64,000 nt of DNA, taken from positions 1-64,000 of the forward strand of contig WRLT01000001.1 of NCBI GenBank assembly GCA_009777485.1. Direction: 5' to 3'. The number at the start of each line of letters is the position of its first letter. Positions within the stretch are counted from its first letter, which is position 1. The translations under genes and the position numbers were made by a program. Positions 7,074-16,110 of the stretch are shown piece by piece. The notes beneath the pieces are model-generated. The model was given only the letters and a program-made list of their open reading frames with translations, was not told where the DNA came from and did no database searches. Origin of the DNA: Bacillota bacterium. Its GTDB lineage: Bacteria; Bacillota; Clostridia; Christensenellales; Pumilibacteraceae.

Positions 7074-9080
7074 TTATTGTAAATTCCATTGGGCGGTGTT
7101 GACAATCATCGTACCCCCCGCAGATTTTCTTGATACCTTTTCGGTAGATATGGTATACGTACCTGCGCGGCGGCCGCTTTGGTTGTACAGTGTTTCAAAC
7201 GAAACGTAGCCGTCTTTGTGGCTGCCGAAAGCCTCTGCAAGGCTGTCAAAGCCGTTTTCGCCGCTGCGTGCGTTTGCTTTGCCTATGGTTACGTTGCTGC
7301 CGATACGCACGGTTTGAACCGTAGCAAACGGCCTCTGGGCACTGCTGCCCTCTATCACTACATTATCGGGAATGGTAACTGCGGTTGATACGCGGTTAGC
7401 AAAAAGCACAGGCCATTCTATGCGGGTAACGGGTAAACCGCGCAACGTAGCGGGAATATTTAGGTTGGTGGCCTTGCCGTTGTATTTTAAAAGCACTATT
7501 CCCCTGCCGCTGCCCTCGTAGCATACCTCAAAGTCGCCCTCGGCGGTGATGTTTTTAGAAAACGCAGTGTCTGCAACATTTGCGCGGGACGGTATGCTTA
7601 GGCTGGTAAGCTCGTTTTGAAAAAATGCCTCGTCGCTGATTTCGGCAACCGTATCAGGCAAAATCACCGTTTTAAGAATGTTTCTATAAAAGGCGCGCTT
7701 GCCGATATGCGTAACTGCGCCGCCCAGTGTTATGCTTTCTATCCGATTTTCCGCAAACGCGCCGTCCTCTATGCGCGTAACACCGACGGGGATATGAATT
7801 GCGCCTTTAAGGGTGGCGGACGCAAAGGCGCGCTTGCCTATGGCGGTAAGGCCTTTTCCGAATGTAACAGAGTTTATGCGGTTGTCGGCAAAGGCTTCGT
7901 CTCCTATAAACGTAACGCTGTCGGGGATTACTACGGATAGGTTTAGCTTGCCTTGCAATGCTTTTGCCGCAATGCCTGTAACGGGAATTCCGCGAATAAC
8001 GGCAGGGATTTTTCCGTCCGAACTTATTGCGCCTGTAATGATAAGCGATTTTCCGTCTGCGGACGGTTTAACGTGGTAATTTTTGTCCGCGCTGCTTTCT
8101 GCCGCTACGCCGCCGCTTGCCTTAACAACGCCCGCTTTTCCAAAGGCTAAATCGCCCATAGAGGTAAGGCTGTCGGGGACAATAACTGCTGTGAGGTTGT
8201 TTCGGTTAAACGCCTTTTCCCCTACCGCAGTTAGGCTGTTGGGGAGTTCTACGGAGGCAAGTTGGTTGCGTTCGAACGCCGATTCTTCGATTGTACGGAC
8301 GTTTCTGCCCAGTGTTAAAGCGGTAAGCTTGTTGTTGTCAAAAGAACCGCGCCCGATAATTTCTACCGAATCGGGAATGATTACGGACGTTAGCGCGCAG
8401 TCTGAAAATGCCCACGCATCGATGTGCTTTACGCTGCTGCCCAGCGTTAAAGCGGTAAGCGGATTTTTGGCAAAGGCGCGGTCTCCGATAAAGGTAACGT
8501 TTGGGGGGATGGTAACGGCGGTTAGCTCGTTTTGTACAAAAGCCTTATCACCGATTTTTACGATGCCCGAACCTAGCGTTACGCTTGTAAGCTCGTTGCG
8601 CTCGAAAGCACCGTCGCCGATTTCGGTAACGCTGTTGGGGATTACAACAGAGGTTAGCTCGTTGCGCCTGAAAGCGTCCTCGCCGATAGTGGTTACCGTA
8701 TCGGGAATGGTTATTGCGGTTACATCGCAGTTATCAAACGCGTCTCCGATTTCGGTAACAGGCAAGCCGTTGATACGCGCAGGAATAGCTACGCTGCCGC
8801 CCTTTCCTGTGTAGGAGGTAATTTTAATCGAACCGTTTACCGTTTCAAATTCAAATTCGCTCTGCGCGCCGCTTGTTTGCGGTGCGCTGTGGGCGGGCGC
8901 GGCAGGGGCTTGTTTGGCTTGATTTAACATATTAAGCACGTTTTGCCAATGCTCAGGCTTATCCGCGTTAGGGTGGTTGGCGTGGCTGTTAAAAATAATC
9001 GCTTGCACCGGTGCGGGATACGTAGCCGCTATAAAATCCTTTAAGGCTTGCTTAGCTTTTGAAAGCGCGTCATCACTCAT
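7074..9080 (-). CDS. BspA-like leucine-rich-repeat protein without signal peptide
   Basis: 668 aa. From about residue 85 onward it is built of BspA/TpLRR repeats (LRR_5 family) of 23 residues, with phrases such as ITIPDTVTTIGEDAF and SVVIPNSVTEIGDGAF. There are two repeat blocks separated by linkers with GGSVAIPARINGLPVTEIG and GKIPAVIRGIPVTGIA. The first 70 residues form a helical, non-secretory region (ALSKAKQALKDFIAATYP), followed by a Pro/Ala/His linker. There is no signal peptide or anchor, unlike most BspA proteins, which are on the cell surface. The ATG at 9080 follows AAGGAG at normal distance. The likely role is a protein-binding scaffold; the partner is unknown. Confidence 0.88.
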   Translation of the reverse strand: MSDDALSKAKQALKDFIAATYPAPVQAIIFNSHANHPNADKPEHWQNVLNMLNQAKQAPAAPAHSAPQTSGAQSEFEFETVNGSIKITSYTGKGGSVAIPARINGLPVTEIGDAFDNCDVTAITIPDTVTTIGEDAFRRNELTSVVIPNSVTEIGDGAFERNELTSVTLGSGIVKIGDKAFVQNELTAVTIPPNVTFIGDRAFAKNPLTALTLGSSVKHIDAWAFSDCALTSVIIPDSVEIIGRGSFDNNKLTALTLGRNVRTIEESAFERNQLASVELPNSLTAVGEKAFNRNNLTAVIVPDSLTSMGDLAFGKAGVVKASGGVAAESSADKNYHVKPSADGKSLIITGAISSDGKIPAVIRGIPVTGIAAKALQGKLNLSVVIPDSVTFIGDEAFADNRINSVTFGKGLTAIGKRAFASATLKGAIHIPVGVTRIEDGAFAENRIESITLGGAVTHIGKRAFYRNILKTVILPDTVAEISDEAFFQNELTSLSIPSRANVADTAFSKNITAEGDFEVCYEGSGRGIVLLKYNGKATNLNIPATLRGLPVTRIEWPVLFANRVSTAVTIPDNVVIEGSSAQRPFATVQTVRIGSNVTIGKANARSGENGFDSLAEAFGSHKDGYVSFETLYNQSGRRAGTYTISTEKVSRKSAGGTMIVNTAQWNLQ

Positions 9081-9107
9081 AAATAATTTCTCCTTTTTAG
9101 CTATATA

Positions 9108-9138
9108 AGTATACCACCCCTCCCTACCCGTATGTCAA
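9108..9138 (-). promoter_or_regulatory. Possible promoter of the LRR gene
   Basis: Minus strand TTGACA (9138-9133) and TATACT (9113-9108) are both consensus-like but 19 bp apart, longer than ideal. Confidence 0.4.
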
Positions 9139-9267
9139 GCATTTTTAGTGTTTTAGGCGGGATAGATTTATCATAAAAAAATACTCTCTATATTAGAGAA
9201 TGTTATCACAAGCTCTTTTTAATATGCTATACTTAAATTATTAATCAACAGTTTTAAGGAGATTATC

Positions 9268-9561
9268 ATGGAAAAATCAAAAATTTATGACTTGCTTGAC
9301 AATGAACTTTTACACAAATGGAAAGCCGAAATAGAGAAAGCTGAAAGCGGAAGTTGGTTTTTTACAAATGTGCAAGAAGTGTTTGAGGAAATAGAAAAAG
9401 GATTAAACCCGCACGAAAAGGTCTTATTAAAAACGTATGCTTTGGCAATTGAAAATAAGTTGGACTATATTGATTATATGCTTAAAGTTAGGGTGCTTAA
9501 TTTTGGAATTAAGATAGGAATGGAATTAGAAAAATCTTTTGCGGCAATGGAGAATTGTTAA
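9268..9561 (+). CDS. Small helical protein of unknown function (97 aa)
   Basis: It starts 7 nt after AAGGAG. The protein is all helix and acidic (MEKSKIYDLLDNELLHKWKA). The motif NFGIKIGMELEKS near the end resembles the GFRLGARL helix of small Firmicute phage or mobile-element proteins of the DUF6809 type; this is a weak suggestion. A TATACT box lies about 30 nt upstream. The gene stops 73 bp before ilvB, which has its own promoter. Confidence 0.6.
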   Translation: MEKSKIYDLLDNELLHKWKAEIEKAESGSWFFTNVQEVFEEIEKGLNPHEKVLLKTYALAIENKLDYIDYMLKVRVLNFGIKIGMELEKSFAAMENC

Positions 9562-9596
9562 AAAAGGATGCCCTATAATGGGCGGGGCGAAAATGG

Positions 9597-9625
9597 TTGA
9601 CAATTCTTTAATTATTAGGTACAAT
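9597..9625 (+). promoter_or_regulatory. ilvB promoter (predicts leaderless mRNA)
   Basis: TTGACA (9597-9602), 17 bp, TACAAT (9620-9625). Only 9 nt lie between the -10 box and the ilvB ATG at 9635, so the transcript should begin at or next to the AUG. Confidence 0.75.
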
Positions 9626-9634
9626 TGTGGCGTT

Positions 9635-11296
9635 ATGAAAATTAAAGGCGCGAAAATTATAGTAGAATGTCTGATTGAGCAAGGCGTAGAATATGTGTTC
9701 GGTTATCCCGGCGGCGCGGTGTTGGATATTTTTGACGAATTGTATAAGGCAAAAGATAGCTTGGCGCAAATTCTTACCTGCCACGAGCAAGGCGCGTGCC
9801 ATGCCGCCGACGGATATGCGCGCGTTTCGGGCAAGACGGGCGTAGTGCTTGCCACCAGCGGGCCGGGCGCGACTAATTTGGTTACGGGCATAGCCAACGC
9901 ATACATGGACAGCGTTCCGCTGGTAGCGATTACGGGCAATGTTTCGGTACCGCTATTAGGGCGCGACAGCTTTCAGGAAGTGGATATTGCGGGCATTACC
10001 ATGCCTATTACTAAGCATAATTATATTGTTAAGGATATTGCCGAATTAGCCGCTACTATCCGCGAGGCTTTTGTTATTGCCTCCTCAGGCAGGCCCGGCC
10101 CTGTTTTAATTGATATCCCTAAAAACATTCAGCAAGAGCTTTACGAATTTAAGGCCGCTAAACCTGTTGCCGCAAAGCAAGCGGCTGTCGAGTTTGATGC
10201 GGCGCAAATCGAGGCGGCGGCGCACATGCTGCAAAATTCCGAAAGGCCGCTGTTATTTGCGGGCGGCGGCGTAATTTCTGCTAATGCGTCGGATAAGCTT
10301 ATACAGTTTATACAAAGCTTTGATATTCCCGTTGTGTCGTCTATGATGGGCTTAGGCGCGGTATCGCACGAGCATCCGCTGTTTTTAGGCATGATTGGCA
10401 TGCACGGGCACGCGGGCGCAAACAAGGCCTTAATCGAATGCGACACGCTTATCGCCGTAGGCACGCGCTTTTCAGACCGCGTTGCAACCAACCGTTCTAG
10501 GTTCGGCGCGGATAAAAACGTTATTCATATAGATATCGATTTTGCCGAAATTGATAAAAATGTACCTAGCAGCGTGTACCTGTGCGGCGATGCGGCGGCG
10601 GCATTAACCCGTCTTGGCGGCGCAATGAAACCCGTAAAGCGCGCGGCGTGGGTAAAGCAGTGCCAAAAGCATGTTGCCGATTTTCCTTTTAAAAGCACGG
10701 GCGGCGCGTTGTGTGCGCGGTCGATTATCGGCGCGGTGCGCAAGCTATCCCCCGATACGCAAGTCGTAGCAACCGATGTAGGGCAGCACCAAATGTGGAC
10801 GGCGCAAAGCTTCGGCTTTAAAAAGCCGCGCACGTTTATAACCAGCGGCGGCTTAGGCACAATGGGCTACGGCATGGGCGCGGCTATCGGCGCGGCATTC
10901 GCCAACAAAAGCCGCGTAGTGCTGTTTACGGGCGACGGGTCGTTTCATATGAACTTTAACGAGGTGGTTACTGCCGTTAAGCACGGCTTGCCTATCGCGG
11001 TATTTATCTTAAACAACAACGCGCTGGGCATGGTGCGGCAGTGGCAGAATATGTTTTATGAAAAACGCTTTTCGTCTACCACCCTTAACCTGCCTACCGA
11101 TTATTCGCTGCTGGCAAAGGCGTTTGGCGCAGAAAGTTTAGTACTGGAAAAAAACGCGGATATCGAAAAGGTGGTTGCGCAAGCGTTAGCTTGCAAAGGA
11201 CCGATTTTGGTAGATTGCCGCGTTTGCCACGATGCGGTGGTGCTGCCGATGGTGCCGGCAGGAAAAAATATAGAGGATATTATTATCAACAAGTAA
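9635..11296 (+). CDS. ilvB: Acetolactate synthase, catalytic (large) subunit
   Basis: 553 aa from the ATG at 9635. It condenses pyruvate with pyruvate or 2-oxobutyrate, using thiamine diphosphate, as the first shared step to valine, leucine and isoleucine. Visible motifs: EQGVEYVFGYPGGAVLDIF at the start; HEQGACHAADGYARVSGKTG with the catalytic glutamate; and the C-terminal thiamine-diphosphate motif GDGSFHMNFNE...NNNALGMV. Earlier in-frame starts at 9539 overlap the previous gene and the promoter, so they are rejected. It is followed 25 nt later by the regulatory subunit ilvN. With no leader RNA there is no room for T-box or attenuator control. Confidence 0.96.
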   Translation: MKIKGAKIIVECLIEQGVEYVFGYPGGAVLDIFDELYKAKDSLAQILTCHEQGACHAADGYARVSGKTGVVLATSGPGATNLVTGIANAYMDSVPLVAITGNVSVPLLGRDSFQEVDIAGITMPITKHNYIVKDIAELAATIREAFVIASSGRPGPVLIDIPKNIQQELYEFKAAKPVAAKQAAVEFDAAQIEAAAHMLQNSERPLLFAGGGVISANASDKLIQFIQSFDIPVVSSMMGLGAVSHEHPLFLGMIGMHGHAGANKALIECDTLIAVGTRFSDRVATNRSRFGADKNVIHIDIDFAEIDKNVPSSVYLCGDAAAALTRLGGAMKPVKRAAWVKQCQKHVADFPFKSTGGALCARSIIGAVRKLSPDTQVVATDVGQHQMWTAQSFGFKKPRTFITSGGLGTMGYGMGAAIGAAFANKSRVVLFTGDGSFHMNFNEVVTAVKHGLPIAVFILNNNALGMVRQWQNMFYEKRFSSTTLNLPTDYSLLAKAFGAESLVLEKNADIEKVVAQALACKGPILVDCRVCHDAVVLPMVPAGKNIEDIIINK

Positions 11297-11321
11297 AACC
11301 TTGTAGGAGTACACAATAAAG

Positions 11322-11819
11322 ATGAAAAAGCATCTTATAACCGTATTGGTTTCTAATAAATCGGGCGTGTTGACGCGCATATCGGGCTTGTTTGCAAGAC
11401 GCGGCTTTAACATTGACAGCTTAGTGGTTTGCAGCACAGAGGACGAGCATGTTTCGCGCATGACGATTGTGGTAACGGCGGACGATACCGTAATCGCGCA
11501 GGTGATTAAGCAGTTAGGCAAGCTAATAGACGTTATCCGCATTACCGAATTAGACCCCGAAAAATCCGTCTCGCGTGAATTGATGATGATTAAAATTCAT
11601 GTTGCGGCAACGCAAAGAAGTGAGATTGAAACTACCTGCACCATTTATAAGGCAGAGATTATAGACCTCTCGCCCGAATCGGTAATTATAGAATTAACGG
11701 GCAAATCCAGTAAGTTAGACGCGTTTATTGAGTTGGTAAAGCCTTACGGCATTATCGAAATGACGCGCACGGGCTTAAACGCGCTGCATCGCGGCAAGCA
11801 AAGCATTTCTTCGCAATAA
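11322..11819 (+). CDS. ilvN: Acetolactate synthase, regulatory (small) subunit
   Basis: 165 aa, the usual length for IlvN/IlvH. The N-terminal ACT domain (TVLVSNKSGVLTRISGLFAR, GFNIDSLVV) binds valine for feedback control. A second, ACT-like C-terminal domain follows (RSEIETTCTIYKAEIIDLS). It pairs with the IlvB product to raise activity and confer inhibition. The ATG at 11322 follows TAGGAG at about 12 nt. No terminator is obvious in the 213-bp gap to ilvD, which contains AT-rich repeats of the ACGTTTTTTACG kind and the ilvD promoter. Confidence 0.95.
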   Translation: MKKHLITVLVSNKSGVLTRISGLFARRGFNIDSLVVCSTEDEHVSRMTIVVTADDTVIAQVIKQLGKLIDVIRITELDPEKSVSRELMMIKIHVAATQRSEIETTCTIYKAEIIDLSPESVIIELTGKSSKLDAFIELVKPYGIIEMTRTGLNALHRGKQSISSQ

Positions 11820-11971
11820 TTTTTCAAAAATCTATCCGTAAAAAACGTGCGATGAGCTTACTCAGCACTTCGTAAAAATGCAAAAACTTAAACTTTTCTA
11901 AAAATTCTGCCGATTTTACGTGTTTTTTTACGGTTTTTTACTATATTTCCGTATTTTTTTTAGTTAGTTTA

Positions 11972-12000
11972 TTGTGTTTTAACGGTTAGTATGTTATACT
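11972..12000 (+). promoter_or_regulatory. ilvD promoter
   Basis: TTGTGT (11972-11977), 17 bp, TATACT (11995-12000). The leader is about 25 nt and includes ACGGAGAC. Confidence 0.5.
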
Positions 12001-12032
12001 ATATACAAAATTTTACGGAGACATGTTTTGCT

Positions 12033-13694
12033 ATGCCAAAAGAATTACTCTCAGGAATCGAAAAAGCACCGCAGCGCGCACTGTTAAAAGCGTTAGGTTT
12101 AACCGACGACGACCTAAGCAAACCGCTTATCGCCGTTATTTCGGCACATTCCGAAATTGTGCCGGGTCATACGCATTTGGATAAAATTGCCGATGCGGTT
12201 AAGGCGGGCGTGTATGCGGCGGGCGGTACGCCGATAGTTATTCCGTGTATCGGAATTTGCGACGGCATCGCTATGGGGCATGCGGGCATGAAATTCTCTT
12301 TGCCCTCGCGTGAATTGATTGCCGACTCGGTAGAGAGTATGCTGTTAGGACATGCTTTTGACGGCGCGGTATTAGTGCCGAATTGCGATAAAATTGTGCC
12401 GGGCATGTTAATGGGTGCGGCGCGTACCAATATCCCGTCGGTGGTTTGCAGCGGCGGCCCTATGTTAAGCGGTGTGCATAAAGGCGAAAAGATTACGCTT
12501 TCTACCGTGTTTGAGGGCGTAGGGCGCGTTAAAGCGGGCAAGCTGAATATTGACGAACTTTCCGAAATCGAAAACCGCGCCTGCCCCGGCTGCGGTTCTT
12601 GCGCGGGCATGTATACCGCAAACTCACTTAACTGCTTGTGCGAGGCTATCGGTATGGCACTGCCCGGCAACGGGACGATTCCTGCGGTTTCGTCCGAACG
12701 TATCCGTTTGGCAAAGCGTGCAGGCGCGGCAGTAATTAAGCTGGTAGCTAACGATATCCGTCCGCGTATGATTTTAACCAAAGAGGCTTTTATGAACGCC
12801 TTAGCGGCGGATATGGCAATCGGCGCGTCTAGCAACACCGTTTTGCACTTGCTTGCGTTGGCGGACGAATGCGGCGTAAAAATCACCTTAGATACGGTAG
12901 GCGAGGTTGCGGAAAAAACACCTAACCTGTGTAGACTCTCCCCTGCCTCCGCTTTTGATATGCAGGATTTAGACCGCGCGGGCGGCATTATGGCGGTTTT
13001 ACATCAGTTAGATAAAAAGGGCTTAATCTTCGGCAAGGCCTTAACGGTTACTAATAAGGATTTATCAAAATCGTTTAAGGGCGCGGCTGTGTTAGACGAA
13101 AAAGTAATACGCCCCCTAGACGCGCCGCATTCGGAAAAAGGCGGTATTGCGGTTTTACGGGGCAATCTTTGCGAAGACGGCGCGGTAGTAAAGCGCAGTG
13201 CGGTAGACGATAAGGCCTTAACGTTTATAGGCAAAGCACGGGTTTTTAACAGCGAAGAAGAAGCCTACGGCGCCATTATGAGCGGCAATATCAAAAAAGG
13301 CGACGCGGTGGTTATCCGATACGAGGGGCCCAAAGGCGGGCCGGGTATGCGCGAAATGCTGTCCCCTACTGCCGCGCTTACCGGCATGGGCTTAGATAAA
13401 GACGTTGCGCTGATTACGGACGGACGATTTAGCGGCGCAACGCGCGGGCTGTGTGTAGGACACGTTTCGCCCGAAGCGGCAGACGGCGGACGCATTGCTT
13501 TAATTGAGGACGGCGATAAAATAGAAATAGATATCACCAAAGGAAAGCTAAGCGTAGATATCAACGCAAAGGATTTAAAGCTGCGCGAACGCAAATGGAA
13601 ACCCAAAGACGACCAAGTTTCCGGTTGGCTGCTGCGCTATAAATACTTAGTAACGGGCGCAGAAACCGGCGCAGTGCTAAAAAAGAAGTTTTAA
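12033..13694 (+). CDS. ilvD: Dihydroxy-acid dehydratase
   Basis: 553 aa from the ATG at 12033 ([20 protein letters not shown]). It dehydrates 2,3-dihydroxy-3-methylvalerate and -isovalerate to the 2-keto acids of isoleucine and valine. Signature motifs: [19 protein letters not shown] with a cluster-ligand cysteine, [18 protein letters not shown] with further Fe-S ligands, and [14 protein letters not shown] near the active site; [20 protein letters not shown] follows. The frame is open upstream to 11991, but that start lies inside the -10 box. An ATG at 12022 is out of frame. It sits between ilvBN and leuB, forming a branched-chain cluster; ilvC, leuA and leuCD are not in the window. Confidence 0.95.
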   Translation: MPKELLSGIEKAPQRALLKALGLTDDDLSKPLIAVISAHSEIVPGHTHLDKIADAVKAGVYAAGGTPIVIPCIGICDGIAMGHAGMKFSLPSRELIADSVESMLLGHAFDGAVLVPNCDKIVPGMLMGAARTNIPSVVCSGGPMLSGVHKGEKITLSTVFEGVGRVKAGKLNIDELSEIENRACPGCGSCAGMYTANSLNCLCEAIGMALPGNGTIPAVSSERIRLAKRAGAAVIKLVANDIRPRMILTKEAFMNALAADMAIGASSNTVLHLLALADECGVKITLDTVGEVAEKTPNLCRLSPASAFDMQDLDRAGGIMAVLHQLDKKGLIFGKALTVTNKDLSKSFKGAAVLDEKVIRPLDAPHSEKGGIAVLRGNLCEDGAVVKRSAVDDKALTFIGKARVFNSEEEAYGAIMSGNIKKGDAVVIRYEGPKGGPGMREMLSPTAALTGMGLDKDVALITDGRFSGATRGLCVGHVSPEAADGGRIALIEDGDKIEIDITKGKLSVDINAKDLKLRERKWKPKDDQVSGWLLRYKYLVTGAETGAVLKKKF

Positions 13695-13715
13695 AGTAAG
13701 ATACCAAACAAGCAA

Positions 13716-13806
13716 GGCGGTATAGACCGCGTGTCAGACGTACTTAGATGTACGCGACAAGCCGCAAAACCGAGCGTAGTCCGTATCACACGCGGTCTAT
13801 ACCGCC
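13716..13806. repeat. Variable-stem hairpin element, copy A (deleted form)
   Basis: The outer arms GGCGGTATAGACCGCGTGT (13716-13734) and its perfect complement (13788-13806) enclose CAGACG, a CGTAC-TTAGAT-GTACG hairpin and GAGCGTAGTCCGTATC. Compared with copies B and C it lacks the left inner arm and the AACAG block, although a sequence matching a right inner arm (AAGCCGCAAAACCG) remains. So it looks like an internal deletion. It fills the ilvD-leuB gap and its right arm abuts the leuB ribosome site. Confidence 0.8.
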
Positions 13807-13820
13807 GAGAGGAGAAAGAT

Positions 13821-14897
13821 ATGGAAAAGACAATTGCAGTAATCCGCGGCGACGGCGTCGGGCCTGAAATCATCGACGCAAGCCTTACCGTTTTAAGCAC
13901 GGTGGGCATGGTGTTCGGGCATACGTTCCACACCGAAGAGCTTTTACTGGGCGGCGCGGCGTTAGACGCAACAGGCGTTTCATTGCCCGCAGACGTTGCA
14001 GACGCATGTAAAAAAGCGGACGCCGTTTTAATGGGCCCGATAGGCGGCGCAAAGTGGGAAAATCTTGCGCACCTTGCGCCCGAAAAGGCTGTTTTTTCGT
14101 TGCGGAACACGCTAGGGCTGTTTGCCAATATTCGCCCCGTTGTGTTGTATAACGAGCTTACGCACGCAAGCGCGCTGCGCACCGATATAGCCAAAAAAGG
14201 CATAGATTTAATTATCGTGCGCGATTTAGAGGGCGGCATGTATTTAGGCGCGCGCGGCTACCGTGAGGGCGCGCAAGGTCAAGAGGCGTTTGATACAGAG
14301 GTATATTCTATCAACCAAGTAGAAACGATTGCAAAAACCGCTTTTGAAATCGCGAAAAGCCGCCGCAAAAAAGTAGTCAGCGTAGATAAAGCAAATGTAT
14401 TAGACAGCGCAAAGCTGTGGCGCAAAACCGTATCTAAAATCGCAAACCGCTACCCGGAGGTGGAAATTAAAAATATGCACGTCGAGCAATGCGCGGCGCA
14501 GCTGCTGGCAAACCCCTCTCAATTTGATGTAATTTTAACTACCCAAATGTTCGGCGATATTTTATCGGGCGCGGCGGCAATGCTGACGGGTTCGCAAGGC
14601 ATGCTGCCCTCCGCCTCGTTAGGTGCGGGAAAATTCGGCGTGTATGAACCCTCCTGCCCTTCTTTTGATACGGCGGGCGCGGATTCGGCTAACCCTATCG
14701 GCGCGATACTGGCAGTAGGCATGATGCTTTCTACCTCGTTCGGGCTTGCGGCGGAAACGCGCGCTATCGAACTAGCGGTTCGTGCAACGCTTGCCAAAGG
14801 CTACCGCACCCCCGATATTATGGGCGCGGACGGCAAAAAGAAAATCGGCTGTGCCAAAATGGCAGAAGAAATCTGTTTGCGCCTTTTAAGCCGATAA
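13821..14897 (+). CDS. leuB: 3-Isopropylmalate dehydrogenase
   Basis: 358 aa from the ATG at 13821 (MEKTIAVIRGDGVGPEII), preceded by GAGGAG. It oxidises 3-isopropylmalate and decarboxylates it to 2-ketoisocaproate in leucine synthesis, with NAD and a divalent metal. Motifs: GDGVGPEI at the N-terminus, LRNTLGLFANIRPV, VRDLEGGMYLG and the metal-binding GDILSGAAAMLTGSQGMLPS. A longer open frame starts at 13731 but runs through hairpin element A, so it is rejected. The ribosome site directly follows the right arm of that element, so folding could influence translation. Confidence 0.95.
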   Translation: MEKTIAVIRGDGVGPEIIDASLTVLSTVGMVFGHTFHTEELLLGGAALDATGVSLPADVADACKKADAVLMGPIGGAKWENLAHLAPEKAVFSLRNTLGLFANIRPVVLYNELTHASALRTDIAKKGIDLIIVRDLEGGMYLGARGYREGAQGQEAFDTEVYSINQVETIAKTAFEIAKSRRKKVVSVDKANVLDSAKLWRKTVSKIANRYPEVEIKNMHVEQCAAQLLANPSQFDVILTTQMFGDILSGAAAMLTGSQGMLPSASLGAGKFGVYEPSCPSFDTAGADSANPIGAILAVGMMLSTSFGLAAETRAIELAVRATLAKGYRTPDIMGADGKKKIGCAKMAEEICLRLLSR

Positions 14898-14920
14898 AAT
14901 TTTTACATACTGTTTTTTTA

Positions 14921-14958
14921 AAAAAACCTCTGTCCGCAAATTTGGACAGAGGTTTTTT
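14921..14958. terminator. Bidirectional terminator between leuB and the transglutaminase gene
   Basis: AAAAAACCTCTGTCC, an 8-nt loop, and GGACAGAGGTTTTTT. It serves leuB on the plus strand and the convergent gene ending at 14962 on the minus strand. Confidence 0.9.
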
Positions 14959-14961
14959 GTT

Positions 14962-16110
14962 TTACACATAAATCATAAACACAAATATGCCGCCGGGATA
15001 CTGCATAAAGGGTTCGGACCTGCCGGGCGAAAAAGAAAAGTTTGCGTTGGGTACAGACCTGTACGCCTCTGCAATCTCATTGCTGTAATCGGCTAAATCC
15101 TCCGAATGCGGGGTGAAAAAATCCAACCGCACTTGTATAGCACCGATGCGCGGATTTTTACTGCGGCGCACCATTTGAAAAATTTCGCGCAGTTCTGACG
15201 TATCGCGTGCGGTAAGCGGCCAATCAGAAATACCCGCAAAGGTGTGCCGCCCGTAAAAATCGTATTCGCCTAAGGCAACGGGAATATCCCAACTCATCCG
15301 TTGGTCGATAGCGTGGTCTTCCTCGTGCCAGCCGTTTAAATGCAGCATTTCGTCCGAACGCAAAAAGTAGCCGTGATGCAAAACATTCCATTGACTTACG
15401 CCCGAACCCGTATTATAAAACGGAACATTATCCATAGTAGCGTCTACGTTGTACCAGTCGTTTCCGATTTTAACCTTGTTCCACGCGTGCGGAATGTACG
15501 CGTTGTTTCTGGTGTAATACCCCGAAACATAGCGTGCCTCTATGCCTTCGATTGCGCACAGCAATACAAAAGCTTTAGCGATACCGTCGCAAACGGCGCG
15601 GCCGTTTAAAAACACGCCCGTTAAGTGAAAGGACGGATGGTCGGGTTCGACAGCCGTATCGTCATGCAGCCAGCTGCTGTAAAGGTCTTCATCGTATTCT
15701 ACTACACCCGCTAAGTAATCGTGAATTGCCCACACCTTTTGAAAATCGCCGTCGGGCGCGGTGTGCCACGCGTTTTTTATGTAGCGGTTTAAAACACTTA
15801 AAGCGGCGTAATACGCATCTTTAACGTCTAAGCGCACGTTTTCGGACGTTATTGCGGGACGGCGGCGGTTTCGCATGGTGATTTCTAGCAATTCTAACAG
15901 CTGACTTTCTATTCCGTCAGTTTTAGTGGTTTCAAATTCCATAGCCTCAAAGCTGTCAATCGGCCTAATCGGTGCGGCATCGGGCGCGTCAATCAAATTA
16001 GGAAACGAATGTACGGCAGGCCGTAAAAAAGCAAAGCAGCCCGTCAATAACGCCGCCGACAAGGCCGCAGCTACTAATAATGCAGTAATTTTAAATGTAA
16101 TTTTTTTCAA
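14962..16110 (-). CDS. Transglutaminase-fold lipoprotein
   Basis: 382 aa. The N-terminus is a lipoprotein signal ending LLTGC, so the mature protein is membrane-anchored outside. The transglutaminase-like core is at residues 160-230: GRAVCDGIAKAF with the nucleophile Cys, IPHAWNKVKI with His and WYNVDATMDN with Asp form a complete triad. Bacterial members act as proteases or cross-linkers on cell-surface proteins; the substrate is unknown. It starts at TTG (16110) after GGAGGG. That TTG overlaps the TGA stop of the HtrA gene, so the two are translationally coupled. A larger relative lies at 54017-56794. Confidence 0.9.
   Translation of the reverse strand: MKKITFKITALLVAAALSAALLTGCFAFLRPAVHSFPNLIDAPDAAPIRPIDSFEAMEFETTKTDGIESQLLELLEITMRNRRRPAITSENVRLDVKDAYYAALSVLNRYIKNAWHTAPDGDFQKVWAIHDYLAGVVEYDEDLYSSWLHDDTAVEPDHPSFHLTGVFLNGRAVCDGIAKAFVLLCAIEGIEARYVSGYYTRNNAYIPHAWNKVKIGNDWYNVDATMDNVPFYNTGSGVSQWNVLHHGYFLRSDEMLHLNGWHEEDHAIDQRMSWDIPVALGEYDFYGRHTFAGISDWPLTARDTSELREIFQMVRRSKNPRIGAIQVRLDFFTPHSEDLADYSNEIAEAYRSVPNANFSFSPGRSEPFMQYPGGIFVFMIYV

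Noticed and set aside
8083-8814. 243-codon plus-strand frame
   Set aside because: Antisense shadow of the regular LRR repeats at 7074-9080.
11820-11990. T-box or other riboswitch near the branched-chain genes
   Set aside because: No T-box sequence (such as TGGN with its antiterminator) was found before ilvB, ilvD or leuB, and the ilvB promoter leaves no leader.
12167-12988. 273-codon minus-strand frame inside ilvD, and a similar one at 13691-14239 in leuB
   Set aside because: Fully covered by conserved enzyme motifs on the plus strand; a result of the GC-rich third positions.
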